The notes: generated by a model not told the origin, from the sequence alone. A DNA stretch of 64,000 nt from Selaginella moellendorffii (GCF_000143415.4 NW_003314367.1:214598-278597); one strand, 5' to 3'; positions 31,941 through 44,738 are shown, counted from the stretch's first letter. A program made the numbers and translations.

Positions 31941-33134
31941 ATGGCGGCTGAAGCGGTGAGGGAGCTGAAGAAATCGCTCAACGACGACGAGGGTTTCTTT
32001 GATAGGCACGAAGAGATGACTGATCTGCTCACACATATTGAGGGAGACAACCGCATCGCTGTAGTGCTGGGCCCCAACGATTCAGGCAAGTCCGCTCTGC
32101 TCAAGCAGCTCAGGAAGATGTGGGATACCAGCCCTTTGCTGAAAGCCCAGTTGCCGCTCTTCTACATGGACATGAGGGCTGCGGACTTCAGTTCCCCATA
32201 GCAGGCACAGATTGCAAGACAGATGCGAACTTCGGCTTTTTGGCTCATAGATGTGGCAGCTCAAAGTGCCCTGCAACTGGCTTCCATTGCTTAATGTCTA
32301 TGTGACTTTAGAACCACTGCCGGAAAAGGTTGTCGAAGGTGTACATAATCACCACAACAGCCCGGTTTTGTTTGGTCATGGCTATGAAACATCCCAGGAG
32401 GGCTATGAAACATCTTAGGAAGGTGCCTATATCCTGGTCCGACCAGGTCCTGGGATGTTTCATAGCCATGACTAAGCAGGACCAGACTGTTGTGGTTATG
32501 TCCACTTCTGATGACATTTTTTTGGCAGTGGTTTCAAAGTTACATAGACGTTGAGCAGTGAAAGCCAGTTGTTGTGGGGCACGTTAGTGAAAAGAACGCC
32601 AAGGCATTCCTGTCAAGCCTCGTTGCCAAGTGCATAGCAGTAGGTGCCACAGCTCCTGACTCATAGTCGGAGCAGAAGGTGTATGAGATCTGTGGCAGTT
32701 ACCCTTTAACACTTGAGAACTGTGTGATCAATGTGTTCGAGCAGGGAAGCAGCATGGAGGTGGTTCTTGAAGATATGGTGGTGGCACAGCTGCCCATGAT
32801 TCTCCTGGGACTGGAGCATGGTCACGGCTGGGAAGAGGCTAAGTTCAGGGAGGTGATGAAGCTCATTGTGGCGCATGGTGCAGTTGGGCTGTCGAAGATT
32901 TGCCGCCGTATCTTTAAGTCGGACATCTCGGAGTGCCAGCAGCAGATCAAAGCAATGCTCTCCTTCAATGTGATACATGTTCATTACATGCTGCCGGGAC
33001 TGGTTTATGATGATCTTCGAGACTTTGACATGGGGCCTGCCATGAACTGTGATTTCGTCATGGCAAGGTCGCCTACCCACCATGTGGCTATGAAAATGTT
33101 TTGTGATGGTGCGTTTGACAAACCGGACGAATAG
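31941..33134 (+). pseudogene. P-loop ATPase, copy 2 (rearranged)
   Basis: The ATG at 31,941 keeps the first 80 or so residues, including GPNDSGKSALL. A TAG follows at 32,199. The region 32,264-32,582 is a fold-back: an inverted copy of the Walker B/sensor portion followed by a direct copy. A further stop lies near 32,666, then an open C-terminal part (32,679-33,134) like copy 1. Clearly non-functional. The upstream sequence lacks the G-box pair of copies 1 and 3 and is joined to LRR gene sequence. Confidence 0.9.
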
Positions 33135-33194
33135 AAACTTAGAAATGTGAATATCATATTAGTCCCTAACAAAGAGAAACTTTTGCAAACGATT

Positions 33195-34022
33195 TCAACT
33201 TTTGCTTTCCATCCTGCAAGGATCCCCGTGAATGTGCATCCACAGCAACAGCGCATGCCTTTCCGTCACAGCCTTGAGTTCCTTCTTGAAAGAATGCTTG
33301 AAGAAGACGAAGGCGGGCATTTTGATCCGGACTTGCGTGACCAGCGCTTCCAGCAGTCGTCTTCTGTCACCAAAGCTGAGCCTACCGAAACAGTACCAGA
33401 CCTGCTTTCTGATCTTCTCGAGCTGCGCTCGTCGCCATCGCTGTTCTCCGCCATCAAACCCCACGATGTGCTGTCTGGACTGATTGGCAAACGCTGCTTC
33501 TGCTCGGTGATGAACGATTCCGCTTCCAGTAAGAGAACGCTGCTCCTGGCGGCTTCAAATCTCCCGGGATAGCAGTAGTCGTCCCTGTCCCTTCCGTGGA
33601 GGAAAAACGCTAGAGATCCGTCAGGAAGGCCGATGATCTCAAACACCGGACCCCAGAGCAACCCGCAATCCATTCCTCGAGGGGTGGTATGATTCGGCAG
33701 CCCACCACCGAAAGAAATCCCCAAGTAACATAGATTAAGTTCCCCAGCTCCGGATTCTGATGCACCCAAATACCCACCAGATTCCTCACCCGTTGATGAA
33801 TCTGAACAGCGCCTTCTGCGACTGCATCCCATGCCTCTAAGTGCTCAAGTCGATGTAGTCCTCCGCTTCTTCTTCTCTAACCAGCCTTTGGCACTGCGGG
33901 AACCAGAGCTTATCAGAGCTGCAGACGTCTCGAAGCTTGCAAGAAGTGTGACAGACGCGGCTGGATGTCAACCCGAACATATCGTCCAGAAGATCAGTCA
34001 ACAAGCCGTCGTGATCTCCCAT
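33195..34022 (-). pseudogene. F-box gene, copy 2
   Basis: Begins MGDHDGLLTDLLDDMFGL near 34,022. The F-box LP motif has become LL and part of the box (RDLCNLSAT) is deleted. A stop follows DYIDLST near 33,837. The downstream GIWVHQNPELGN block is replaced by frame-shifted text, and the C-terminal RDRDDYCYPGRFEAA is intact. Convergent with ATPase copy 2. Confidence 0.75.
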
Positions 34023-34139
34023 CGAGGAAAAAAACAAGCTCCTCGATCACGCATCAAAGGTAACATTATCAGAGGTAACAGCAGCGGCAGAAGCAGAATC
34101 CATATCTACAAAACGCACACAGTAGTCAGCAGCTGAGCT

Positions 34140-35700
34140 TGAGAATCGGCATAAAGAAAAGAAAAACAAGAACAAAACCATCTGTGTGTCGATTTCCTTC
34201 CTCAGTTTTTGCAGGACCTACCTAGGGAGTAGTCGCAGCTCGGCAGGCGAGGATGCAAGAGAAACCCGCCAGGCATTAAACATGATTCGACGAGAAATTC
34301 CAAAGTTGACTACACTACAAACATTGAATAGCAGTTGTTTAATCGCCCTATTTGCAACTGCTGCTTCAGAAAACACACCTGGCGGTGGAACGCAAAGGTC
34401 TGGATTGCATTCCAAAAACTCCGCTCTGAGAGGGGCAGAGAAATGAATCGGATCAGATCAAGGAGAAGAAGAAGAGAAGATCAACTCAATCACCTACGTG
34501 CCGTGAAGCGCTTCGATGCTGCTGGAATAGAGCCCTAGACAAAACCACCAAACACTAGCGACGACGAGCTAGAGAAGAGCTCCTGTTGCTGATGAAAAAG
34601 AAAATGTTTTCAAGTCTGTCCGCTTGGCCTAAGCACCAAAAAAAACAAAGCAAAAAAAGAAAACAAAACGATCATCAAAACGACCCACCACATCAAACAG
34701 GACCAAATGCAATTGCTGAGGGAGGCGAAGACGACTCGGGCGGAGGCAGGAGTAAATGGGGGAGCTTAGTGCTCTATACTGCAGCTGTTAAGCTTCAGGC
34801 AATTAAAATCAAAGATTCCGTGGCTCCCACGAAACGAGAAGCAAAGTCATGAGCAGCACAAAAGAGCACGTAGATACAGACGAAAACAAAGAAAAAAAGA
34901 AACCATCGTTTTAGATGATACGATCAGCACTTGTCAAGTCTCACTCAGACGAGCAGACAAAAACTTCACGGAATCAGAGGGGAATGATTTCGCATGAGAA
35001 TCAGGCAGGCTGCATGCACGAGAGAGAAGTGTATGATCAAGAAACAAGAAAAAGTGGGAAAGGAAAGTACCTCGAGTCGGAAATCTCCCTCACAAGCAGC
35101 CGAACATTTTGCGAACTCATTTCAGCTTGCTGCAAGCAGAAATGAATTCGAAGGTTTGCCGTGAACGTCTTTGACACTCCAACGAGCTCAGCTCCCTCAC
35201 AAGCAGCGCAACGATTTGCGACTACGAGTGCCATGAACGTCTTTGACACACTGCGTTGTTGAATTCGAAGGAGGCAGCACAGCGAATCTGTTTCAGCTAT
35301 GAGACACACTGTTAACATCAAGACGGCTCAACCGTTTCAGGACAAAAATCATTCATACCTCTGTGCATTCAAAGCATCAACGAGTCATGTTGAAAACCAT
35401 TGCCCGAATTGACACTCCAACCTCACTCAGTGCCGACATTCCTTGAGCAGAGCGAAAAGCTCATCCGTAGTCTGTTTAAATGCGTGATCTTCAGCCGCGG
35501 GACCTCGGAAATCTGGAATCTGGTACCAGAAAGGTCAGTAGCAGATCACCAGCAAATGTACAGTTCCTACACTCTGAGCTTGGCGCTTGAGCAACGGTGG
35601 TAGGATATCGAGTTCTGGAATGAATCTGCAAAGCCAAAACCTTCTGAAGCTGAAAACAGACTAAAGGCAGAAACAGAAATATCTCACGATTCGGCCAGAC
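34140..35700. other. Stretch without confident gene
   Basis: No convincing long gene. It is A-rich on the plus strand at 34,600-34,920. An imperfect tandem repeat of 107 bp occurs at about 35,085-35,260 (ctccctcacaagcagc and gaacgtctttgacac twice). It may hold decayed 3' exons of the RFC1-like gene to its right, but I could not follow them. Confidence 0.4.
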
Positions 35701-35719
35701 CTGCAGTGCAAACGTCCCT

Positions 35720-36741
35720 CTCTTTTCTTCCTCTTACGACCCTTTGTAAGCCATGCAGGAAATCTGAGTTTATCTTCCATCTGCAAAACACATATCGTAG
35801 AATATCCGAACAAGGTTATTAAAGCTTACAGCATCGAACGCTCCCTCCTCCCTTGCAGAACAGATGAACTGCAGATCACATACCAGTACATACCAGTACA
35901 TCAGTTGAGAAGTTGCATGTCATACCAGGTCAGAGCCAGAACTGCACAAAGTAAGTTTGTGAGCTCCCATGTCCGATACTTGTGCATGCTTTTGCTGGTC
36001 ATGTCTCCAACGTAAAGGTAATCCGAAGCTTTTGAAATAGAATCCATGATAAACGCTTCCTTTCAGTTAGCAGGCTTGTAGCTGATGTAGTTTTCCTGAC
36101 AGAAACAAGATAGACAAAAAAAAGGTCGAAATTGTTGTCTTACCTGAACAAGGAGTGCAACAAACTCGAAATCTTCAAGTATGAGATTGATGCGAGCTTG
36201 AAGAGGTTGGTTCGTCCGAGTGCCTAATTCAGCGCACAAGCTTAAGAACAACGTGTGGTAGTAGTAGTCGTAATGCTGTGTTCGGATTCTTACCTGTCTA
36301 CGACAGCGAACGAACTCGGCATACTATCTTTCGCATCTAGTTTCCTGTTTACGGGATTTCCAGCACACAGATACTGCAGACTTCAGTGATCAGAAAGAAA
36401 CACAGATTGGAAATACCACCAGGTACGACACCTGCATCTGAAGCAAACTCTGTCGAACATTCCGTTGAGCGCTGTCTACAAGCAATTTCAGAAATTCCTG
36501 AACCAAAGCTTTTGTCAGCAGCTCGTGAATCGCACCAAGCTACCTTATCCACAAGCACGTTTTCTTGCTCCTGAACGCCGAAAAGCAATTTCAAGATCTG
36601 AAGAATAAACAGCGTTACCAGACGTATCGTTTGTTTTGGGTTTCTGGAACTTGAGCTCGACACAGTAATCCGCAAGATTGCGGATGCGCTTGTGATATCT
36701 GTCATTACATATGCAAATGACTGGAAGTTTGGCCCGTCTTA
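35720..36741 (-). pseudogene. Replication factor C large subunit (RFC1) 3' half
   Basis: Minus-strand exons. 36,741-36,619 reads RRAKLPVICICNDRYHKRI and CVELKFQKPKT, the RFC1 AAA+ segment around sensor 1. Later exons read QRNVRQSLLQMQ (about 36,480-36,425) and TNQPLQARINLILEDFEFV with VALLVQ (about 36,220-36,145). After an intron come QENYISYKPA (about 36,100-36,065) and SDYLYVGDMTSKSMHKYRTW, then LRFPAWLTKG near 35,770. This order matches the C-terminal half of eukaryotic RFC1, the clamp-loader large subunit. A TGA follows YKPAN, and frame breaks occur earlier. The BRCT domain, Walker A and all N-terminal exons are absent. Confidence 0.8.
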
Positions 36742-36754
36742 CTAAATCAGATCG

Positions 36755-37869
36755 CCGTGTGGCCACGAAGTATTGCAACCGGAACACCATCTGGTAATCC
36801 CCACTAAAGGCAGAAGCGAAATAAATCAAAAGAAGAAACAAAAACACAACAAAGGAATACTTACAACACGGATGGAGGAATCGTTAGAAGCTGATGCAAC
36901 TAGAGTGTTCGAACTACTTACAGACAAATCGGTTATATCCCCCTAAAAGCCAGGTTTTAAGCACAATATTCGAAACGGATGCAGAAAATAGTACCCCGTG
37001 TCCTCTACAGCTACGAAGGCAAAGTCTATTTTCTACGGACCATATCTTCACAAGCCGGTCGTCCGAGCCAGTGACAAGATACCGTCCAGTACGATAAAAA
37101 ACGGCTGCATGTTTATCGCTTCGTTAATAGGTCTTGAAAATCAAAAAGAAAAGAAACACGTACCACAATATACCGCATTACGATGACCCCTTAGCACCTG
37201 GATGATTCTTATTCTGTTCACCAGTACAGATGGCTTGATGATAACATGTTTCACAGTCCGTGTGGATGGCGGTCTGTGATGCTTTGCAAATCCACCACCA
37301 AGTTCACGGAACGCGAGAGCATGAACTTGGTCAGCTTGCCAATGCGGCCATCGCATTTGTTCTATTCTCTTGGTAGAGATACTAGTAGCATTGCTTTGCT
37401 CCGCTGTATGAAGTTTGCTCGGATCAGCAACGGCAAGATTCGAAAAGTACACGGCTTACATTCCAAAAGCGAGAATGCTCCTGACCCCAAAAGCGTAGGA
37501 ACGTCAGCGGCAGTCAATTGCTTGGGAACTTTCGCATCAAGCAAGGACGCGGACTTGTCGTGAACAAGTAGTTGCTGCAAGAGCTTAACCAAGTGGTTGT
37601 TGTCAACGTTCTTATATCTGAAATTCGAAAAAAAAAATATCCATCCTTTTGTCAGCAAGACAAACCAAAAAAACAAAGAACTTAGCGACACACAATACCT
37701 CTCGGCAACTTGCGCGTAGCTGAGTGGGAACGACAAACCATCGTCATTCTCGTCGGCGGGGGGCGTTCCATTCCTGATGGTACCTCCGGGGCAAGAGCTT
37801 GTGCTGTAGGAGCTCGTTCCAGAGCTGGTCAGTGGCTCTCTCATAAGGGCCTCTCCTCAGGAAGTGCAT
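36755..37869 (-). pseudogene. BRWD gene, copy 3: N-terminal exons only
   Basis: The ATG at 37,869 and first exon (to about 37,700) contain LSFPLSYAQVAE after an 11-bp deletion that shifts frame. Next is an exon with VKLLQQLLVHD and LTAADVPTLLGSGAFSLL. The following exon, RWPHWQADQVHALAF, then GGGFAKHHRPPS and IQVLRGHRNAVY, is intact here but not in the 62-kb copy. Then comes a WD exon ending VASASNDSSI. Sequence homologous to 61,367-62,463 stops at about 36,753 inside the GLPDGVPV exon, where RFC1-like sequence begins. Confidence 0.8.
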
Positions 37870-38492
37870 GATAACTTCCCCAACTTGATCTCCTCGTCTT
37901 GTTCATGCAGGTGATGATTAGCTCCAACATCAGACCGTAAAGCCACCTACGTTAGTCAGTCTGCACGAGAGGTTAGCTAAGCTGCATGAAGATTGCACCC
38001 GAGTCTACTTGAAGACAGAAAACTTGAAAGCTTCGATTGAATGTTCCGTTACCATACAAAGCATTTGAACCCAGTGACTATATGCAATATCCGCAGCTCC
38101 AAAGGACCTCCTGAATAAATAGTTACACTCATCCACCTACAAGGAAGTACCAATTAGACAATGCCAGGCCACGTTCATGTCTATGTTCTTGCCCGGAAAA
38201 GGACTTACTATCAGAAGCTCACAACATATGAGCCTTTTTATTTCGAAGAACGAAGATCCGAATCAGAAAAAAAATTCCTGAGAAAAAAAAAGAACAGCTT
38301 TGTCATTTCTATGAATCAACTACTGATCATTGAACCAGCAGGAGCGCCACTTACCCACCACTGTGCTCTTTGCACACGACTTGACCAAGCCATCCAAACC
38401 CTGATCCAGTATTTTAAAAGCCGCACAACGTATTTTGGAGGCTGGGTTGTGATCTCGATTGCTGATGTTTCTGCGACTTAACAAATGCTTAC

Positions 38493-38933
38493 CTGATAGA
38501 GGGATGTGGAACAGTCGATCATGACTTGGTTGTGGGCTGCTATAAAATCCTGGAGCAGGAATGGGATCCATTCGTGCAGCAGTGAGGGAGGATTTGCAAG
38601 CGATCCATGGTGCATTGAAGGAGGATGTGGTTGCCATGGCTAGAGCAGTGAATGTTGCGGTTATGCGTGCTGCAATCAAGGAGGACCTCCAGGCACTTCA
38701 TGACACAGTGAAGGAACCACAGCAACATCTTCCTTTATGGCACTATGGATTATTGGCAAATCCTCCCTCACTGCCGCACGAATGCCAGAGGCCATCACCT
38801 GGAGATTCTCAGTCACAGCTCCCATTCCTGCACGCATGGCAGATGCCAGCACCAGCACACAAGCTGTGGTCACGATGCACAGCACACTGATCACAATGGT
38901 GCTAACAAGCACCATCGCAATCAGAAACTCCAT
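38493..38933 (-). pseudogene. 11-residue-repeat membrane protein gene with internal inversion
   Basis: The ATG at 38,933 starts MEFLIAMVLVSTIVISVLC, then LASAMRAGMGAVTENLQVMA and AVREDLPIIHSAIKEDV. The segment 38,552-38,715 is inverted, so its repeats (AVREDLQAIHGALKEDV, AIKEDLQALHDTVKE) read on the plus strand. The donor at 38,491-38,492 is retained. The inversion truncates the protein. The copy at 63,064-63,494 has the same inversion. Confidence 0.7.
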
Positions 38934-39389
38934 TGGTAGGGTTTGCAGCAAAACCTTAGTAAAATCGAGAACGAAATAAGGTTTGCAACAGCTATGAAAG
39001 ACGCAAATGACACTCTTACCAGAAGTTCGAGCCGCCTGCCCTATCTTCGCAAGAACCCTAAGCTAACGGTCGCTTTATCTTACATACAATGGGCCACTGG
39101 CCACTTTCTTGGTGGGCCGCCATTCGTACAGTGGTCTGGCGGGAACTCGAGTTCCTTGTGCCACGATCAGTGGATTCTCGCGATTTCTATCAGTACACGG
39201 GCTCGATGACAAGAGGAGGAGGAAGAGGAGGAGGAAGAGGAGAAGGATGGCACTCCATCTCCTCGACTTCTTTCATCCTCATGGTTTTCCATCCTCGGAC
39301 TGATCTCGTGTTTGACAATGTAGATGGATGTGTAAGGAAAATGTTTCTTTTCTTCGTTAACTAAGACCTCGAGAAAATTCTTACAAAGC

Positions 39390-42300
39390 TCACATTTGCA
39401 GTGCCTCAGAGAAGCGTTCTCTCAGCCGCTCCACCTTGAGCACCGACGAATGCTGCTTCCCAAAATATGTCCGGAAGTTGTCGATCAGTATCCTAAGATC
39501 GTGTGACACCGCCATCACGCTACGCTACGATAATAGTTGTTCTCCAGCCGCTCGCGAATCACGTCCATGGAGATTGGCAGCGCAATCCTGCATTGTTTGA
39601 AAACCTTTAGCTTCTTTCTCAATCGCAAGAGATTTTTCCAACTTGCCTGTCAAGAAAATCCGGCTTGCTCACGGCCTGCTGCAACCTCCACAAGCCATAC
39701 TCGTCCTGTGAAAAGCAAAAGCTCGTCAAGCCAAGACCAAAACCAAAACATTCCTCGAGTCTATGATCGATCGCACAAAAACAAACCTTGGATTGGTTCG
39801 AGTGGAGCACCTCGTCCACGATGTCGAGCAGCTCACGCACCTTGTCCTGCTCGATCTGTGGCGACTCCCAAGTTAAAGGATTCTCAACGTCGTGAAGCTC
39901 CCAGGGGCAGTGGTTCGTCGTCGATGGCTCGTCCTTGTACAGCACACTGATGCTGTCCCTGGGGCTGTTTGGAAACTCGGGCGACTTTCCCTTCACCTGA
40001 GTTATCGTCCCTTCCCACCAGCGACCACCTTCTTCCTCGTCCGACCTCCACCACACTTGGCACTTGTCCCGACTGGACCACTTCCTGGCCATGGAGGCCT
40101 CGTAGCGGCTTCTCTCCACTATAAAGTCGGCGAAGTCTGTCAGCTCCGGCAAGTCGACGCTGAAGCTGCTGCCGCGAATCCTGTACCCGTCCATAAACTC
40201 AAGAGTCAGCCGGCAACAAGTGTTCCCCGACACTTCGAGAATGATGTACTCCAGTCCAGTGATCTCGCAGAACTCGACCACTTGCAGTTCCCTTTTCACG
40301 CTTCTCCAGGGACCATCGTCGTCGAGCCGCTTGTTGTCTAAGTAGTCTTGATGTCCCTGCGATCGACAGTTTCAATTCAAACATAATTCAAGACAAGCTC
40401 GTTGGATCTCTTACCTGTCGGAAGTACACCACCTCATCACCATACTGTGGGATGTAGCGCGTCCGCTCCACCTCTGTCAAGAGTAACCAGGACACGTTGC
40501 TCGGACTCCGATGCACCGTGCTCAGGTTTCTCCTCACGTGGAAATCCTTGTACCTCGACCCAACGTTCTTCTGCAGCTTCACTTTAAGTCTGCTCGAAGT
40601 TCTTCTTTCGGGCTTTCGGCGTCCATCGTCGTCGCTGCTTCTATCCCAGTCCGAGTCGTCGTAAGACGAGCTAGCTTCCCAGTGTGAGGGACGGCCGACG
40701 TTTCTCCTGCTTCTTGTGGACCTGCTGTTGGAGAGACTAACCACGCGACCCTGCGCCAGCCGTGTACTTCTCCTGCGGCCACCTGAAGCGTGCTCGTCGG
40801 CCTCATAACACTCGGTCTTAGTCGCAACTTTGCGAGGCCTTCTCCTTGAGTAGACGGCCTTGTTCATATTGCGCTTCATTTGTATATCGTCCACGTCCAG
40901 GTCCTCACTTGCCTGCTCTTCCTCGGGCTTGTAAGCATCCTCCAGCGACTCACTGTTACTGCCTGGTGAAACCTCTTCGTGGTAATCAGGGTCATTGTCA
41001 CCATCTGGAGCTTCTCCATTCTGTAAGGACTCAATGACAGTCATCCAGAAACAGATGGTTTTATCGCGGACGAGAATCCCACTGAAGCTGTTTCGTCTGA
41101 CGACAAACAGGGATACATATGGAAGAAGGGGAAAGCAGCCAAGCGTGCTCGCATGCCTTATCACAGCAGCAGCAGCTCGGAAGAGGATAAACTGGTAGAC
41201 GTTCCTTGTGATACCAAGGAAGGTCTTGAAGCGACTCGTGTAGAAAATGGAGACACAAAGGTGGTGGCAAGGGCGATCATTAGCGAGTCCGAGTCGGAGA
41301 GGTCTCTTTCAGCTGACTACCTTGACGAACAGCAGAGACGAGAGCAGAATCACACTCTTATGAGCAATAGCCTCGGCCACGGGGACTTTAGAAGTGCCTT
41401 GTTCTGGTATTTCGAGGCTCTGAAAAGTATCCTCGTTGTTGGACGTTTGTGCACAGTTTCTCAACTTGAGTACTAACTTTCGCTGAGACCTTGGCCGCCT
41501 GCATTTACCCACGTCCGAAGTCTCTGCGGGACTCTTCTTCAGAGGTTCATCGTCTTCACGTTCCTGAGTTTCTGTAAGAACTTTCCCGTTGCGTAGAAGC
41601 CTCTGGTTCTCGTTCTCTCCAGATGTACCAGGTCTTTTGGCATCCTCAGCGGCCAGGCGGCGTGCTCCGTCGTCTTCGTACTCATGTAAGCTCGAAAACA
41701 TGGTCAAGGCATTCCAAGCTGCCATCCTCATAGGCCTCAATGCATGGTCCGTGTTTGACTTTCTTATCAGACCTCAATATCTGTGTTTCCTCTCTCCTTT
41801 AGTTTCCTCATCGGCATCAAAAGTGCATTGTATGACTCCTCCAAGCGCCAGCGCTTTTGCTTCCTGACCAAGGTCGCAAGTATCTGTAATGGATTATCAG
41901 AAACACAAAAACTTCACGTACATACCTCTCTCCTTCTTTGGGTACGAACCACTTCAGAATCTAATTCGTCATTTTCTTTGTCGGTTGTTTCTGATTCACA
42001 GATCGTACCACTTTCTTCATTTCCATCCTCGTCACTCAAGAAACTGGGATAAAGAAGTCACCGGCTTGAGTGACGAGTCTGGTTCTGACTACTGCGCGAG
42101 CGAAGAAAGCTCTCCGCCGGTTGTTCTACCCATCTGTTGCCTTGCTTGTTTGTTTGCTCAATCGCTTGCAGAGAAGAAACTGAGGCTTATCCTGAGGAAT
42201 GAAAGCTGGATCATCAAACGTTCCCACTGCGAGCTGAACTGATGGTGGTTGCCAGTAGCAACCTAGGAGTCCCAGACGACGTTGCTGGTACGAGCTTTGA

Positions 42301-44270
42301 TAAGGTTCTGGATAGGGAATCAAGCCTGAAAATGAAACAGAAAAATAAGTTGGCCGAGGTAAGAAGTCACCAGCTTACTTGCATCGCACAAGAGATCTTG
42401 AAGATTCCTTTGATGAGGAGGCAACCGAGTTTCCTGTTAAAGAAAGACATTCAGTTCGCACAAGAATAATACCGGACAGGAACAACACTCAGGACTAAAA
42501 CTAAATAAAAGCACTTACATCATTTTATTTGACTGATCGAGAACGTTTCCATCCAAGAAAAAACTAGAAAAAACAAAAATAATAAATAATAAATGCAAAA
42601 ACAACAAGCTATTGGATGAAAGATAAAAAGCAAAATCTTCCTGATACCTGATCGTATTACGCACCTTCGTCGTCTTGACTACCAACGAGGTTCCATCCCT
42701 GAAAATTAGCAAACGTGAAATCCAGGATAAATGGATATGAGAGCAAGCATACGGTGAAAATTGTCATCGACAAGATTATAATCTCCAGTCTCATATGTTC
42801 TTACTGGATGGCCCTGCCAAATCTAAAACAATCAAGTGATATTCGTCATCATTCTTTTGAGCGAACACACTTACATCCCAGACAGTACCTCTGCCATCGT
42901 AGCCCGGACTCATTGCAATATGAGGATTGCATGGATGTACATCTGGCACGTAAGTCTCGGCAATCTGCACATCCGTGTTATTCCATGAGAGCCCCATAAG
43001 ATGTCTTTACCTTGTCATCCTTGAAAAAGTCGACGGAAGAAACTTTGATTGGCTCTGCACAACCACTGGAACAAAGGACGATTGATGTCAACAAAGACGC
43101 GAACCTGAACTGCATGTAGTTAACTTCTTGCGTCCCAAACCTGTTCAAACAATTGCTAGAAATATAAACAGTCCACTTTTAATGCTTACCCTGGCAAGCT
43201 TGTCCGAATTCCCAGTGACGAAATATGATCCATCTGCATTAAACGCACAGAACTGAATCTGATTCGTAGCCTGTGCTCCATTCTCAGCTCCTGCAGCTGG
43301 AAACAAGCTTTTAGAAGACCAGAAAAACATCGGCAGACTCTTTACATTCGGGCTCGCCATCCGGCTTCGGCATGTAGACACGTGAATTGACAGAGGTTCC
43401 GTCTTCAGGTCGGGGACTAAACTTGATGGCCGTTACGTGGTCACGAAGTGTTGCAACCGGAACACCATCTGGTAATCCACTAAAGGCAGAAGCAAAACGA
43501 ATCAAAACAAAAAACAGGAGGAATCGTCAGAAGCTGATGCAACTAAAGTGGAGGTTCCTACTCTTTCGGGATCAGGAGCATTCTCGCTTTTGGAATGTAA
43601 GCCTTGTCTTTTCGAATATTGCGGTTGCTGATCCGAGCAAACTACTGGCAGCGAGCAAAGAAATGCTACAAGTATCTCTACGAAGCGAATAGAACAAATG
43701 CATTGGCAAGCTGACCACATGCTCTCGAACTTGGTGGTGGATTTGCAATGCATCGCAATAGAAAATAGGCTTCGCCTTTGTAGCTGCGGAGGTTTGGACT
43801 ATGCAAGAACTTGGCTGGCTGGCTGGTTTCGATTACTGTGCTTAAAAACCTGGCTTTTTTGTGGGAGGTAGCCGATTTGTCTGTAAGTAGTTCGAACGCG
43901 GCGGTTAATTGCTTGGACACTTTCGCATCACGCGAACACGCAGTTGCTGCAAGAGCTTGTTGCCAACGTTCTTACACCTGCAAATCATCTTCTTGTCAAC
44001 ATGGAAAACCAATAAAGAGCTTCGCGACACACAGTACCTCGGCAACTTGCGCCTCGCTGAGTGGGAACGACAAACATCGTCATTTTCATCAGCGGTGGGC
44101 GTCCCATTCCTGGAGAAAAATTCAAGGTACCTCCGGGGCAAGAACTTGTGCTGTAGGAACTCGTTCCAGGGCTGGCCAGTGGCTCTCTCGCAAGGGCCGC
44201 GACTCAGGAAATGCATGATAAAGAAATGGAGATCACCTCGATCTCCTCGTTCAGCTCTCTATGTTTCAGG
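39390..44270 (-). pseudogene. BRWD gene, copy 2 (two internal inversions)
   Basis: Closely related to copy 1. It shares the 1-bp deletion in DENDDG, the loss of the same WD exons, and the 42-nt mini-intron. The C-terminal exon 39,619-40,299 is open (KRELQVVEFCEITGLEYI to DFLDRQ), and the split bromodomain ends at 39,390. Two segments are inverted against all other copies: 41,033-41,368 in the disordered region and 43,551-43,897 across the N-terminal/WD exons. Either alone would destroy the reading frame. Confidence 0.85.
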
Positions 44271-44738
44271 TCCAGTGAGTCTGCACGAGCCGTCAGCTAA
44301 GCTGCATGAACCCGAGTCTACTTGAAGACAGAAAACTTGAAAGCTTTGATTGAATCGTGTTCCGTTATCATACAAAGCAATTGAAGTGTACCCAGTGAAA
44401 TCCGGGTCTGCTGAATAAACAGTTACACTGATCCACCTACAAGGAAGTACTATTAGACACTGCCAAGCCACGTCCATGTCTATGTTCTTGCCCGGAAAAG
44501 ACTTACTATCAGAAGCTCAAGACATGAGTCATTTTATTTCGAGGAAACGAAGATCCGAATCAGAAGCTTTTTCCCTGTCGAAAAACAAAATAGTTTTGTC
44601 GAACTTCCTATGAATCAACTACTGATCACTGAACATGGTCAGCAGCAGCAGCGCCACTTCTGTGCGGTTTGCACACCACTGGATGATCAAGCAAATAATT
44701 TCAAGATTCGCACAAGCCAGAACTTCACAAATGCTTAC

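Noticed and set aside
34586-34852. Plus-strand Lys-rich 88-codon frame
   Set aside because: Low-complexity A-rich sequence, no homology recognised, and opposite to the neighbouring RFC1-like exons.
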